A stretch of 64,000 bases of DNA from Paractinoplanes lichenicola (GCF_016785085.1 NZ_JAENHO010000017.1:62001-126000), one strand, 5' to 3'. Numbered from the stretch's first letter, positions 16,760 through 25,525 are shown. Numbers and translations: made by a program. Notes: generated by a model not told the origin, from the sequence alone.

Positions 16760-18928
16760 TCACGCCTCCCCGGCCCGGCGCAGCGCCTCGGCCACTTCCT
16801 CGCGCCGCGCGTAGGCCGCCCGTTCCAGCACCTTGCTGATGCTGGGCGAGGCCTCCCCGCCGGTGACCCGCATGATCGGCGCGTCGAGCCAGTCGAAGAG
16901 CCGTCTCTGGATCTCGTCGGAGAGCCAGCCCCCGTACGACGTGCCGACCGGGCCCTGCTCGACGATCAGCACCCGGTTGGTCTTGCGGACGCTGGCGCCG
17001 AGCGTCTCCCAGTCGAGGCTCGCCCGGTCGAGCCAGCGCAGATCGATGACCTCGGCGTCCACCCCGGATTCCGCGACCGCGGCCAGGGCCTCGGCCACCA
17101 TCGACAGATAGGCCACCACGGTCACGGCCTCTCCGCCGCGCCGCACGGCTGCCCGCCCGACGGGCAGGTGGTAGTCGTAGTCGTCGACCGGGCCGGGACC
17201 GGTGCTGTTGTAGAGGTCGACGTGCTCGATCACGACCACGGGATCCTCGCAGCGCAGGGCGGCGTTCATCAGGCCGACGTAGTCGTACGGGGTCGAGGGC
17301 GCGACGATCCGCCACCCGGGCGCGGTGGCGAAGACGCCGGCCGGATCCATCGAGTGCTGAGACCCGTACCCGGAGCCGGTCGCGACCTTGCTGCGCAGCA
17401 CCAGCGGCACCGGCCCGTCGCCGCCGAACATGTGCCGTGCCTTGCCCACCTGGTTGAAGAGCTGGTCGGCGGCGACCCACATGAAGTCGGCATACATGAA
17501 CTCGACCACCGGACGGAACCGGCCGTCGAGCGCGATGCCGCCGGCCAGGCCGGTGAACGCGTTCTCGCTGATCGGGGTGCCGAGGATGCGGTCGGGGAAG
17601 GCGTCCTTCAGGCCCTTGGTGGCGCCGTTGGTGCCGCCGCTGAGCCGGTGCACGTCCTCGCCCATGACGACGATGCGGTCGTCGGCGGTCATCCGGCGGC
17701 GCATCACCTCGGCGACCGCGTCGATGAACTTGACCTCGTGCACGGCGACGTCGTCGCCACCGGGCCGGGCGCCGTCGAACTCGCTGAGGTCGCCGCGCAC
17801 CCCGACGTCGACGAACGCGGGATCGGGCCACTCGGCGGGACGGATCCGCCGCTCCCCCGGCTTGCCGCCCGGTTTCGGCTCGAGCAGCATCTCACCCGCC
17901 GCCTCCATGGCCGACTTCGCACCCGCCACCGACGCGTCGCGGGCCGCCTCGGTGAGCAGGCCGCGCCGGATCATGTGCCCGGCGAGCAGCTCGATCGGGT
18001 CGCGGGCGCGCCACTGCGCCTCCTCCTGTTTGCTGCGATAGCGGAAGGCGCTGCCGGGGAACGGGCCGTTCTGATGGAAGTAGCGATACGTGTCGGCCTC
18101 GACGAGGGTGGGGCCGCGGCCCTCGCGCATGTGGGCCACCGCTTCGCGCATGGCCAGGTGGACGGCCAGGGGATCCATGCCGTCGACACGCCAGCTCGCG
18201 ATGCCGAAGCCGGGGCCGCGCGCCGAGAGGCGGGGCTCGCCGGTGGCCTCGGCGACGCTGGTGGAGACCGCGTACTGATTGTTCTCGACGAAGAAGCAGA
18301 CGGGCAGGCGCCAGGCGGCGGCCAGGTTGAACGTCTCGAGGGTGGAGCCGATGTTGGCCGCGCCGTCGCCGAAATACGTGACCGCCACGGCGTCCGTGCC
18401 GGCCTGGCGGCCCGCCCACGCGAAGCCGGCCGCGAGCGGGACGCCGCCGCCGACGATCGCGTTGGTGCCCATCGCGCCGGCCTGCTTCCACTGCAGGTGC
18501 ATCGAGCCGCCGCGGCCGTGGCTGAACCCGCGGGCCAGCCCGCAGATCTCGGCCAGCGTGCGCAGCAGCACCGTGCGGATCTCGTCGGGCAGCTCGGCGG
18601 TGAGGTCGAAGCCCTTGGGCGCCACGTGCTGCAGGGCCTTGGCCAGGAACTGGTGGTGGCCGCGGTGGGAGCCGTTGATCTCGTCGCCAGGCGCTAGGGC
18701 GAGCACGGACCCGACAGCCCCGCCCTCCTGCCCGATGCTGGAGTGGGCCGGGCCGTGCACGAGACCGGCGGCCGCGAGCTCGAGCACGTATTCCTCGAAG
18801 GCGCGCACAAGCACGAGCTGGTGGAACATCGCGGCCAGCAGGGCGGGGTCGGCCTCATCCCAGTCGGCGTCGGTGGTGACCAGCGCCGTCCAGGTGGCTT
18901 CGGGCTGCAGCGGGTGGAGTTCCGGCAT
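16760..18928 (-). CDS. Thiamine-diphosphate-dependent 2-oxoacid dehydrogenase E1, alpha and beta fused
   Basis: 722 residues, with a GGAGG ribosome site. Residues 1-~370 are the E1 alpha part: SSIGQEGGAVG, SHRGHHQFLAK, HGRGGSMHL, and the ThDP/Mg site YFGDGAANIGSTLE running to VENNQYAVST. Residues ~400-722 are the beta part: MGEDVHRLSGGTNGATKGL, TPISENAFTGLAGGIAL, GYGSQHS, and a C-terminal domain with VIDLRWLDRASLDW. Separate alpha and beta genes are more usual, so this is a single-chain E1. Together with the E2 downstream it would oxidatively decarboxylate a 2-oxoacid. The gene is divergent from the VOC-GntR-molybdenum hydroxylase operon, and both promoters share the two TTGGATCCAA palindromes. 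Confidence 0.92.
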   Translation of the reverse strand: MPELHPLQPEATWTALVTTDADWDEADPALLAAMFHQLVLVRAFEEYVLELAAAGLVHGPAHSSIGQEGGAVGSVLALAPGDEINGSHRGHHQFLAKALQHVAPKGFDLTAELPDEIRTVLLRTLAEICGLARGFSHGRGGSMHLQWKQAGAMGTNAIVGGGVPLAAGFAWAGRQAGTDAVAVTYFGDGAANIGSTLETFNLAAAWRLPVCFFVENNQYAVSTSVAEATGEPRLSARGPGFGIASWRVDGMDPLAVHLAMREAVAHMREGRGPTLVEADTYRYFHQNGPFPGSAFRYRSKQEEAQWRARDPIELLAGHMIRRGLLTEAARDASVAGAKSAMEAAGEMLLEPKPGGKPGERRIRPAEWPDPAFVDVGVRGDLSEFDGARPGGDDVAVHEVKFIDAVAEVMRRRMTADDRIVVMGEDVHRLSGGTNGATKGLKDAFPDRILGTPISENAFTGLAGGIALDGRFRPVVEFMYADFMWVAADQLFNQVGKARHMFGGDGPVPLVLRSKVATGSGYGSQHSMDPAGVFATAPGWRIVAPSTPYDYVGLMNAALRCEDPVVVIEHVDLYNSTGPGPVDDYDYHLPVGRAAVRRGGEAVTVVAYLSMVAEALAAVAESGVDAEVIDLRWLDRASLDWETLGASVRKTNRVLIVEQGPVGTSYGGWLSDEIQRRLFDWLDAPIMRVTGGEASPSISKVLERAAYARREEVAEALRRAGEA

Positions 18929-18963
18929 CAGGGGCCTCCTTCGTCCCGCTCAGGCTGCCACGC

Positions 18964-19038
18964 ATTGGATCCAATTGCCAGCCCCATAATCGGCTTTGCC
19001 CGTGAAGCCGCGAAGCGATAGGGTCGATTGGATCCAAG
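18964..19038. promoter_or_regulatory. Two GntR-type operators flanking a divergent promoter region
   Basis: ATTGGATCCAAT (18964-18975) is a perfect 12-base palindrome. ATTGGATCCAAG (19027-19038) repeats eleven of the twelve bases. The first lies next to the E1 gene start and the second overlaps the VOC gene leader. FadR-type GntR proteins bind short palindromes of this kind, and a GntR gene is second in the rightward operon. Direct autoregulation and joint control of both operons is the simplest reading. Confidence 0.7.
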
Positions 19039-19051
19039 AGGAGGTGCCGTC

Positions 19052-19561
19052 ATGGGAATGCCAGGGCTGCGAAGGCTCGACCACATCGGCTTCACCGTGC
19101 CCGACCTTGACGAGGCCCAGCGGTTCCTCGTCGACGTGCTCGGCTGTGAATACCTCTACTCCTTGGGCCCGTTCTCCGACGAGGGCACGTGGATGGCCGA
19201 CCACCTCAACGTGCACCCGCGAGCGACCGTGCCGGAGAACAGGTTCTTCCGGCTCGGCGAACAGGCGATCTTCGAGGTGTTCCGCTACACGTGCCCCGGC
19301 CAGCGCGCCGAGCCGCCACGCAACAGCGACGTCGGCGGGCATCATGTGGCGCTCTACGTCGACGACCTCGACGCCGCCGTGGCCCACCTGCGGGCGCACG
19401 AGGTGACGGTGCTGGGCGACCCGACGGCGAGCCGCGGGCCCCACCTGGGTCAGCGCTGGGTCTACTTCCTGGCACCATGGGGCATGCAATTCGAGCTTGT
19501 CTCCTACCCGGACGGCCGGGCCTTCTTCCTCGACGAGGCACGCCGGGCCGGTGCGCGATGA
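19052..19561 (+). CDS. VOC-superfamily enzyme (glyoxalase/extradiol-dioxygenase fold)
   Basis: 169 residues from the ATG at 19052, with GAGGAGG eight bases upstream; an earlier in-frame start at 19028 lies inside the operator. The VOC fold is clear: LDHIGFTVPDLDEAQRFL at the start, a central SDVGGHHVALYVDDLDAAV, and FLAPWGMQFELVSYP at the end. His of LDH, His of GHH and Glu of FEL are the expected metal ligands. The family includes extradiol dioxygenases, lyases and epimerases, so the reaction is open. The stop overlaps the GntR start by four bases, placing it in one operon with the molybdenum hydroxylase subunits. Confidence 0.85.
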   Translation: MGMPGLRRLDHIGFTVPDLDEAQRFLVDVLGCEYLYSLGPFSDEGTWMADHLNVHPRATVPENRFFRLGEQAIFEVFRYTCPGQRAEPPRNSDVGGHHVALYVDDLDAAVAHLRAHEVTVLGDPTASRGPHLGQRWVYFLAPWGMQFELVSYPDGRAFFLDEARRAGAR

Positions 19562-20202
19562 CCGTCACCACCCAGCGCGTCGCCGAGCAACTGCGCAAGG
19601 CCATCCTCGGCGGCCACCTCGCTCCCGGCGAGCGCGTGCGGCAGGAAGAGGTCGCCCAGCAGCTCGGCGCGAGCCGCCTCCCGGTGCGCGAGGCGCTGCA
19701 GATGCTCGCCGCCGAGGGCATGGTCGAGCACGAGCCCAACAAGGGCGCCCGCGTGCCGTGGCTGTCCATGCGCGAGGTCGACGTGATGTACAAGATGCGC
19801 GAGCAGCTCGAGCCGCTGGCGCTGGCCGAGAGCATGCCCTTCCTGCTGCCGGGCGACCTGCTGCGCCTCGAGGAGATCCAGGACGAGATCGAGGCCGGGG
19901 TGAGCGTCGAGCAGTTCCTTGCCCTCGACCGCGAGTTCCACCTCCGCACGTACAGCGCCTGCGGGATCGACCACCTGAACGCGACGGTCACCCGGCTGTG
20001 GAACTCGACGCAGTACTACCGGCGCGCGTTCATGCAGATCAGCGGGCCGAGCCGGCGCTGGGTGGTCAACGCCGAGCATCGCCTGCTGATGGACGCGCTC
20101 GGCCGGGGCGACGAGATCGACGCCGGCCGGTTCCTGGCCGGGCACATCCGGCGCACCCGCATAGAGCTCAACCGGCATCCCGAGGTCTTCGGGGAGGACT
20201 GA
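19558..20202 (+). CDS. GntR family regulator (FadR/FCD subfamily)
   Basis: 214 residues. The winged helix-turn-helix spans about 5-70: AEQLRKAILGGHLAPGERV, VAQQLGASRLPVREALQML, KGARV. The C-terminal FCD ligand domain follows, with DREFH near 120 and the late HR..H residues (NAEHRLLMDAL, AGHIRRTR), which in this family bind a metal and a carboxylate ligand. It lies between a VOC enzyme and a molybdenum hydroxylase with 4-base and 1-base overlaps. It is probably a local repressor acting on the two TTGGATCCAA palindromes upstream, released by a pathway acid. Confidence 0.92.
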   Translation: MTVTTQRVAEQLRKAILGGHLAPGERVRQEEVAQQLGASRLPVREALQMLAAEGMVEHEPNKGARVPWLSMREVDVMYKMREQLEPLALAESMPFLLPGDLLRLEEIQDEIEAGVSVEQFLALDREFHLRTYSACGIDHLNATVTRLWNSTQYYRRAFMQISGPSRRWVVNAEHRLLMDALGRGDEIDAGRFLAGHIRRTRIELNRHPEVFGED

Positions 20203-20660
20203 TGACCCAGTTCCTGGTCAACGGCGTGCCCCGCCAGGTGGCGGCCGATCCCGACACACCCCTGCTCTACGTGTTGCGCAACGAGCTGGGGCTGATGGGC
20301 GCCCGGTTCGGGTGCGGGCTCGGCCTCTGCGGGGCCTGCTTCGTGCACGTCGACGGGGTGTCCGTGCCGTCGTGCGACACCCCGGTCTGGTCGCTCGAGG
20401 GCAAGTCGGTGGTGACCGTCGAGGGGCTGACGCCACATCCGGTACAGCAGGCGTTTCTCGACGAGCAGGCCGCCCAGTGCGGGTTCTGCGTCACCGGAAT
20501 CGTGATGACCGCCGCCGCGCTGCTCGAACGAGATCCGCATCCCGACGAGACGGCGGTGGCGACGGCGCTCGACCGGCATCTGTGCCGCTGCGGCGCGCAG
20601 CAACGCATGATCCGGGCCGTCGTGCAAGCAGGCCGGCCCCAAGAGGCCTCAGATGGCTGA
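20202..20660 (+). CDS. Small [2Fe-2S] subunit of a molybdenum hydroxylase
   Basis: 152 residues. It has two clusters, as in isoquinoline-oxidoreductase and CO-dehydrogenase small subunits. The ferredoxin-like half carries CGLGLCGACFV with a fourth Cys in VPSC. The helical half carries AAQCGFCVTG and the LCRCG motif near residue 128. It passes electrons from the molybdenum centre to an acceptor. The ATG shares a base with the GntR stop (TGATG), and its own stop lies eight bases inside the large-subunit gene. No FAD subunit is encoded nearby, so the enzyme is the two-subunit type that probably donates to a cytochrome or membrane acceptor. Confidence 0.93.
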   Translation: MTQFLVNGVPRQVAADPDTPLLYVLRNELGLMGARFGCGLGLCGACFVHVDGVSVPSCDTPVWSLEGKSVVTVEGLTPHPVQQAFLDEQAAQCGFCVTGIVMTAAALLERDPHPDETAVATALDRHLCRCGAQQRMIRAVVQAGRPQEASDG

Positions 20661-22674
20661 GCTGCCCAAGAGCCTCGCGGCGAACCCCGTAGTGGGGCGC
20701 TGGATCCAGGTCGGCGCCGACGGCACGATCGCGGTGCGGGTCGGCAAGGTCGAGCTCGGCCAGGGCATCGTGACCGCCCTCGCCCAAATCGCCGCCGACG
20801 AGCTGGGGGTCGGCATCGCCGCCGTGCGGATGCTCCCGGCCGGTCCCGCCGGCCCCGACGAGGGCCTGACGGCCGGCAGCATGTCGATCATGGATTCGGG
20901 CACGGCCGTACGGATAGCCGCCGCCAACGTGCGCGAGTTGTTCGCCGCCGCGGCGGGAAAGGCCGACTTCTCGTACGCCGAGTGGGCCGCCCGGGTCGAC
21001 CTCGACGTGCCCGCCGACCCCGACGTGCCGCTGCGCCAGACCCACGAGCTCGTCGGGACGGACGTGCCGCGGTTCGACCTGCCCGACAAGGTGTACGGCC
21101 GGCCGCGCTACATCCAGGACATGCGCCTGCCGGGCCAGCTGTTCGGGCGCGCGATCAAACCGCCGTCGCCCGGGGCCCGGCTGCTCTCGGTCGAGCCCGC
21201 CCTGCCCGGGGGCGTGACCCTCGTACGGGAAGGCTCTTTTCTGGGGGTGATCGGGGCGGACGAGGCGGGGGTGGTGCGGGCCGCGGAGACCGTGCGCCGG
21301 GCGGCGCGGTGGGCCGAGCACGACACGCTGCCCGACGAGGACGAGCTCGACAAGTTCCTGCGTGCCGGTCCGCACGAGACGATCATGGTGGCCGACGACG
21401 GGGAGGAGCCGCCCGGCGGGAGCACCGTGCGGGCGACCTACAGCCGGCCGTTCGTCGCGCACGCCTCCATGGCGCCGAGCTGCGGCGTGGCCGTGTGGCG
21501 GGCGGACGACCAGGTCGACGTGTGGTCGCACAGCCAGGGCGTCTTCCTGCTCGGGCGGGCCATCGCGGGGGCGCTCCGGCTCGACCCGGCCGGGGTGCGG
21601 GTCGAGCACGCCGAGAACGCGGGCTGTTACGGGCACAACGCGGCCGACGACGCGGCGTTCGATGCGGTGCTGCTGGCGCGGGCGGTGCCGGGCACACCCG
21701 TACAGGTGCTGTGGAGCCGGCAGGACGAGCTGGCCTGGGCGCCGTTCGGGTCGGCGATGACGGCCGACGTCTCCGCCACGCTGACCGCCGAGGGCCGGCT
21801 GTCGTCGTGGCAGTACGACGTCTACAGCCAGGGGCACACCGCGCGGCCGGGTTATGCGGGGGTGCCGGGGCTGTTCTCGGCGACTTTGCTCGATCCCCCG
21901 GCCGACTATCCCGCCGCGGTCGACCCGCCGGCGGCGGCCGGGGCCGGCAGCACCCGCAACGCGCTGCCCGGCTACGACCTGCCCCGGCGGCGGATCACCG
22001 GGCACCGGCTGATCGAGTCGCCGATCCGCAGCTCGGCGATGCGGGCGCTGGGTGCGTTCCTCAACGTGTTCGCGATCGAGTCGTTCATGGACGAGGCCGC
22101 GCTGGCGGCCGGGCTCGACCCGCTGGAGTTCCGCCTCGCACATCTCGGCGACCCGCGCGGGCGGCGAGTGCTCGAGACCGCCGCCGAGGCCGCGGACTGG
22201 GGACGGCCCCGGCCCGAGGGTGTGGGGCTCGGCCTGGGTTACGCGCGATACAAAGGGCGAGGCGCCTATTGCGCGGTGGTGGCCGAGGTCGAGGCCGAGA
22301 ACGAGGTGCGGCTGCGGCGGCTGCACATCGCCGTCGACGTGGGGCAGGTGGTCAACCCGGACGGCGTACGGAATCAGCTGGAGGGCGGGGCGACGCAGGC
22401 GGCAAGCTGGACGCTGGTCGAGCGCGTGCGGTTCGACCGGCGCCACGTCACGAGCGACACCTGGGAGTCGTATCCGATCCTGCGGTTCTCGCAGACGCCG
22501 GCCGTCGACGTCACCGTGATCGACAGCCGCGAGAAGTCGGTCGGCGCCGGGGAGGCGGCCCAGGGCCCGACACCGGCCGCCATAGGCAATGCCGTGGCCG
22601 CGGCTATCGGCGTACGGGTGCGGGATCTGCCTTTGACGACCGAGGCGATCGTGGCGGCCATCGAGCGGGGCTGA
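20653..22674 (+). CDS. Molybdopterin-binding large subunit of an aldehyde-oxidase/isoquinoline-oxidoreductase-type hydroxylase
   Basis: 673 residues, somewhat shorter than typical IorB-like subunits (about 720-780). Visible landmarks: KVELGQGIVTALAQIAADEL near residue 35 (first cofactor loop), VGTDVPRFDLPDKVYG starting the domain shared with xanthine-dehydrogenase large subunits, and the terminal active-site segment VGAGEAAQGPTPAAIGNA with the catalytic Glu. These enzymes hydroxylate N-heterocycles or aldehydes with oxygen from water. The middle MPCD-binding portion contains HASMAPSCGVAVW, matching the usual H..MEP..A motif with EP replaced by AP. Its partner is the iron-sulfur gene just upstream. 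Substrate unknown. Confidence 0.88.
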   Translation: MAELPKSLAANPVVGRWIQVGADGTIAVRVGKVELGQGIVTALAQIAADELGVGIAAVRMLPAGPAGPDEGLTAGSMSIMDSGTAVRIAAANVRELFAAAAGKADFSYAEWAARVDLDVPADPDVPLRQTHELVGTDVPRFDLPDKVYGRPRYIQDMRLPGQLFGRAIKPPSPGARLLSVEPALPGGVTLVREGSFLGVIGADEAGVVRAAETVRRAARWAEHDTLPDEDELDKFLRAGPHETIMVADDGEEPPGGSTVRATYSRPFVAHASMAPSCGVAVWRADDQVDVWSHSQGVFLLGRAIAGALRLDPAGVRVEHAENAGCYGHNAADDAAFDAVLLARAVPGTPVQVLWSRQDELAWAPFGSAMTADVSATLTAEGRLSSWQYDVYSQGHTARPGYAGVPGLFSATLLDPPADYPAAVDPPAAAGAGSTRNALPGYDLPRRRITGHRLIESPIRSSAMRALGAFLNVFAIESFMDEAALAAGLDPLEFRLAHLGDPRGRRVLETAAEAADWGRPRPEGVGLGLGYARYKGRGAYCAVVAEVEAENEVRLRRLHIAVDVGQVVNPDGVRNQLEGGATQAASWTLVERVRFDRRHVTSDTWESYPILRFSQTPAVDVTVIDSREKSVGAGEAAQGPTPAAIGNAVAAAIGVRVRDLPLTTEAIVAAIERG

Positions 22675-22690
22675 CGGGCACGGGAGGCGG

Positions 22691-22727
22691 CGCTGGGCCC
22701 GGTGCCGGGGGTGCACCGGGCCCAGCG
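22691..22727. terminator. Bidirectional hairpin between convergent genes
   Basis: CGCTGGGCCCGGTGC (22691-22705) and its exact complement (22713-22727) form a 15-bp perfect stem with a 7-base loop. It sits 16 bases after the molybdenum hydroxylase stop and 11 bases after the aldehyde dehydrogenase stop, so it can end both transcripts. Confidence 0.85.
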
Positions 22728-22738
22728 GGACGGGGGGT

Positions 22739-24160
22739 CTACCAGTTGGTGGCGATGTATTTGGATTCGAGGTAGTCGAGCATGCCCTCGTGACCGCCCT
22801 CGCGGCCGATGCCGCTCTGCTTGACGCCGCCGAAAGGGGCCGCCGGGTCGCTGACCAGGCCGCGGTTCAGGCCGACCATGCCGGCCTCCAGGGCCTCACT
22901 GACCCGCAGCCCGCGGGCCAGGTCGCCGGTGTATACGTAGGCGACCAGGCCGTATTCGGTGTCGTTGGCCAGGCCGACGGCCTCGGATTCGGAGTCGAAG
23001 GTGACGATCGGGGCGACCGGGCCGAAGATCTCCTCGCGCAGGATGGCCGAGCCCGGCGACACGGCGGTCAGCACGGTGGGCGGGTAGTAGAAGCCGGGGC
23101 CGGCGGGCCGGGTGCCGCCGGTGGTGGCGGTCGCGCCGTCGTCGAGCGCCTGCCGCACGAGTGAGTCGACCTTGGCCACGGTGTCCTCGTTGACCAGCGG
23201 GCCGACCTGGGTCGACTCGTCGGCGCCGGGCCCGAGGCGCAGGCCCGCCATGCGTGCGGTCAGGCGGGCGGCGAAGTCGCCGGCGATCGGGGCCTCGACG
23301 TAGAAGCGGTTCGCGGCGGTGCAGGCCTCACCCCCGTTGCGCATCTTGGCGATCATGGCGCCGTCGACGGCCGCGTCCAGGTCGGCGTCGGCGAAGACCA
23401 GGAACGGCGCGTTGCCGCCAAGCTCCATCGAGGTGTTGACGACGTTGTCGGCGGCCTGGGCGAGCAGGATGCGGCCGACCTCGGTGGAACCGGTGAAGGA
23501 GACCTTGCGTACGCGGGAATCGTGCAACATCGCGGAGACGACCTGGCCCGAGCTGCGCGACGGCAGGACGTTGACGACACCGTCGGGTACGCCCGCCTCG
23601 GCCAGGAGCACGGCCAGGGCCAGCGCGGTGAGCGGGGTGTCGCTGGCCGGCTTGAGGACGACCGTGCACCCGGCCGCGAGCGCCGGACCGATCTTGCGGG
23701 TGGCCATGGCGGCCGGGAAGTTCCACGGGGTGACCAGCACGCAGACGCCGACGGGCTGCCGGACGACCACGATGCGGTTCGCGCCGGACGGGGCCGTCGT
23801 GATCGAGCCCGCGGCGCGCACGGCCTCCTCGGCGTACCAGCGGAAGAACTCGGCCGCGTATGCCACCTCGCCGCGCGCGTCGACCAGGGCCTTGCCGTTC
23901 TCGAGGCTGATCAGCTTGGCCAGCTCCTCGGCCCGCTCGACCATGAGCGTGTAGGCCGAGCGCAGAATCTCGGATCGCGCCCGCGGCGGCTTGGCTGCCC
24001 AATCCCGCGCGGCGCCCGCCGCGGCGTCGACGGCCGCAAGAGCGTGGGCGACCGTGCCGTCCGCGACCGACGCGATCACGTCGCCGGTCGCCGGGTCCAG
24101 CACGTCGAAACGGGACTCGGCCGGCACCCACTTGCCGCCGATGAAGAGATCGGTCTCCAC
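22739..24160 (-). CDS. Aldehyde dehydrogenase, succinate-semialdehyde-dehydrogenase-like
   Basis: 473 residues from the GTG at 24160 (ribosome site GGAGC). It is an NAD(P)-dependent aldehyde dehydrogenase of the GabD group: TPWNFPAAMATRKIGPALAAG, VSFTGSTEVGR, catalytic Glu in MELGGNAP near residue 247, catalytic Cys in GGEACTAANRF near 280, and EEIFGPVAP. The ACTAANR context around the cysteine is common in succinate- and glutarate-semialdehyde dehydrogenases. It is convergent with the molybdenum hydroxylase operon and could oxidise a semialdehyde made in that pathway. The promoter side holds two DnaA-box-like sequences. Confidence 0.9.
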   Translation of the reverse strand: METDLFIGGKWVPAESRFDVLDPATGDVIASVADGTVAHALAAVDAAAGAARDWAAKPPRARSEILRSAYTLMVERAEELAKLISLENGKALVDARGEVAYAAEFFRWYAEEAVRAAGSITTAPSGANRIVVVRQPVGVCVLVTPWNFPAAMATRKIGPALAAGCTVVLKPASDTPLTALALAVLLAEAGVPDGVVNVLPSRSSGQVVSAMLHDSRVRKVSFTGSTEVGRILLAQAADNVVNTSMELGGNAPFLVFADADLDAAVDGAMIAKMRNGGEACTAANRFYVEAPIAGDFAARLTARMAGLRLGPGADESTQVGPLVNEDTVAKVDSLVRQALDDGATATTGGTRPAGPGFYYPPTVLTAVSPGSAILREEIFGPVAPIVTFDSESEAVGLANDTEYGLVAYVYTGDLARGLRVSEALEAGMVGLNRGLVSDPAAPFGGVKQSGIGREGGHEGMLDYLESKYIATNW

Positions 24161-24191
24161 TCGTTGCTCCTTGCGATTTGTCAAACGGCGC

Positions 24192-24217
24192 TGTGGACAA
24201 GCGGGCATTGTGGATAA
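24192..24217. promoter_or_regulatory. Pair of DnaA-box-like 9-mers
   Basis: TGTGGACAA (24192-24200) and TGTGGATAA (24209-24217) are, on the minus strand, TTGTCCACA and TTATCCACA. These are the actinomycete and the general DnaA-box consensus. They lie in the same orientation, 17 bases apart, just upstream of the aldehyde dehydrogenase gene. This is not an origin: there is no dnaA or dnaN nearby and no AT-rich unwinding region. Confidence 0.5.
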
Positions 24218-24286
24218 CCCCCGGCCCCGGCTTGACATGCGATAGATTTGCCGAGGCTCGTCCCCCAGTGGTGTGGCGGGGAAGGG

Positions 24287-25525
24287 TCAGTAGGGGTTGG
24301 CAACCACAAGATCCTCGGCCGGGAACAAGGTCAGGATGCGGGGGCCGTCCGGGGTGACGACCACCTCCTCCTCGATGCGGGCGGCCGAGAAACCGTCGTC
24401 GGCCGGGCAATAGGTTTCCAGGGCGAAAACCATCCCCACCTGCAGCTCCACCGGCGCTGTCATGCTGTTGAGCCGCGAGATGATGGGTCGCTCGTGCAGG
24501 CCCAGCCCGAGCCCGTGCCCGAATTGCAGGCCGAAGGCGGCCATCTCGTTCTCGAAGCCGAACTCGGTCGCGGCCGGCCACACCGCCGCGATCTCGTCAG
24601 TCCCCACTCCGGGCCGCACGGTGGCGATCGCGGCGTCCATCCATTCGCGGGCCTTGGCGTAGGCCGACCGTTGCGAGGCGGTCGACCGGCCGACCCCGAG
24701 CGTCCGGTAGTAGCAGGTCCGGTAGCCGTTGAACGAGTGGATGATGTCGAAGAACGCCTGGTCACCGGGGCGGATGATGCGGTCGCTGAAGTTGTGCGGG
24801 TGCGGGTTGCACCGTTCGCCGGAGACCGCGTTGATCGCCTCGACCTGGTCGGATCCCAGCTCGTACAGGCGCTTGTTGGCCATGGCCACGATCTCGTTCT
24901 CGCGGATCCCGGGCTTGAGCACCTCGACGATGTCCTGGTACACCCCGTCGACCATGGCCGCGGCCTGGTTGAGCAGCATGATCTCGTCCGGCGACTTGAT
25001 CAGGCGGGCGTCCAGCATGAGCTGCTGGCAATCGACGACTTTCAGGCCCTGGCGCTGCATCTCGAACAGGAACGCGGGCTCGACGATGTCGACTCCCACC
25101 GGCGCGTCGAGCAGGCCGGCGTCCTCGAGCATTCCCTTGATTTCCCGTACGGCGGATTCCATCAACCCGGCCGACGGGGCGATCGCGCCGCGCATCCCCA
25201 GCATCCCCGCGCGACAGTCGGCTTCGTCGAGCCACGGCGCGTACAGCTTGTGGTGCCGCGCGGCCGAGCCGAAGTCCCACAGGGTCGGCCCGCCCGAGCG
25301 GGTGAGCAGGGCGTATCGGGTCATCTTGTCGCCCAGCGCCCCGCCGATCCACGTCTGGGTGGTGTAGCGGATGTTGTAGAAGTCGAACAGCAGGAACGCG
25401 CCGCACTCCGAGCCGGCCAGGGCCTTCTGCGCGCGTTCGAGCCGGTAGCGGCGGAGCCGGTCGAAGTTGATCCGCTCCTCGTAGTCGACCGCCATGTGCC
25501 CGGGGGCGGCGATCGGGCGGCTCAT
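24287..25525 (-). CDS. M24 (creatinase/Xaa-Pro dipeptidase-fold) enzyme
   Basis: 412 residues. It has the N-terminal creatinase-like domain (NIRYTTQTWIGGALGDKM) and the pita-bread catalytic domain. Metal-site positions: Asp of FFDIIHSF near 257, His of FGHGLGLGLHE, Glu of ALETY, Glu of IEEEVVV. The second usual Asp ligand (GYxSDxTRT in aminopeptidases) reads GYRTCYYRT, with Cys in its place. A normal two-metal peptidase is therefore doubtful, and a single-metal, creatinase- or DddP-like reaction is more likely. The gene overlaps the dehydrogenase upstream (ATGA) and ends an operon with the ABC importer, so it probably acts on an imported small molecule. Confidence 0.85.
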   Translation of the reverse strand: MSRPIAAPGHMAVDYEERINFDRLRRYRLERAQKALAGSECGAFLLFDFYNIRYTTQTWIGGALGDKMTRYALLTRSGGPTLWDFGSAARHHKLYAPWLDEADCRAGMLGMRGAIAPSAGLMESAVREIKGMLEDAGLLDAPVGVDIVEPAFLFEMQRQGLKVVDCQQLMLDARLIKSPDEIMLLNQAAAMVDGVYQDIVEVLKPGIRENEIVAMANKRLYELGSDQVEAINAVSGERCNPHPHNFSDRIIRPGDQAFFDIIHSFNGYRTCYYRTLGVGRSTASQRSAYAKAREWMDAAIATVRPGVGTDEIAAVWPAATEFGFENEMAAFGLQFGHGLGLGLHERPIISRLNSMTAPVELQVGMVFALETYCPADDGFSAARIEEEVVVTPDGPRILTLFPAEDLVVANPY

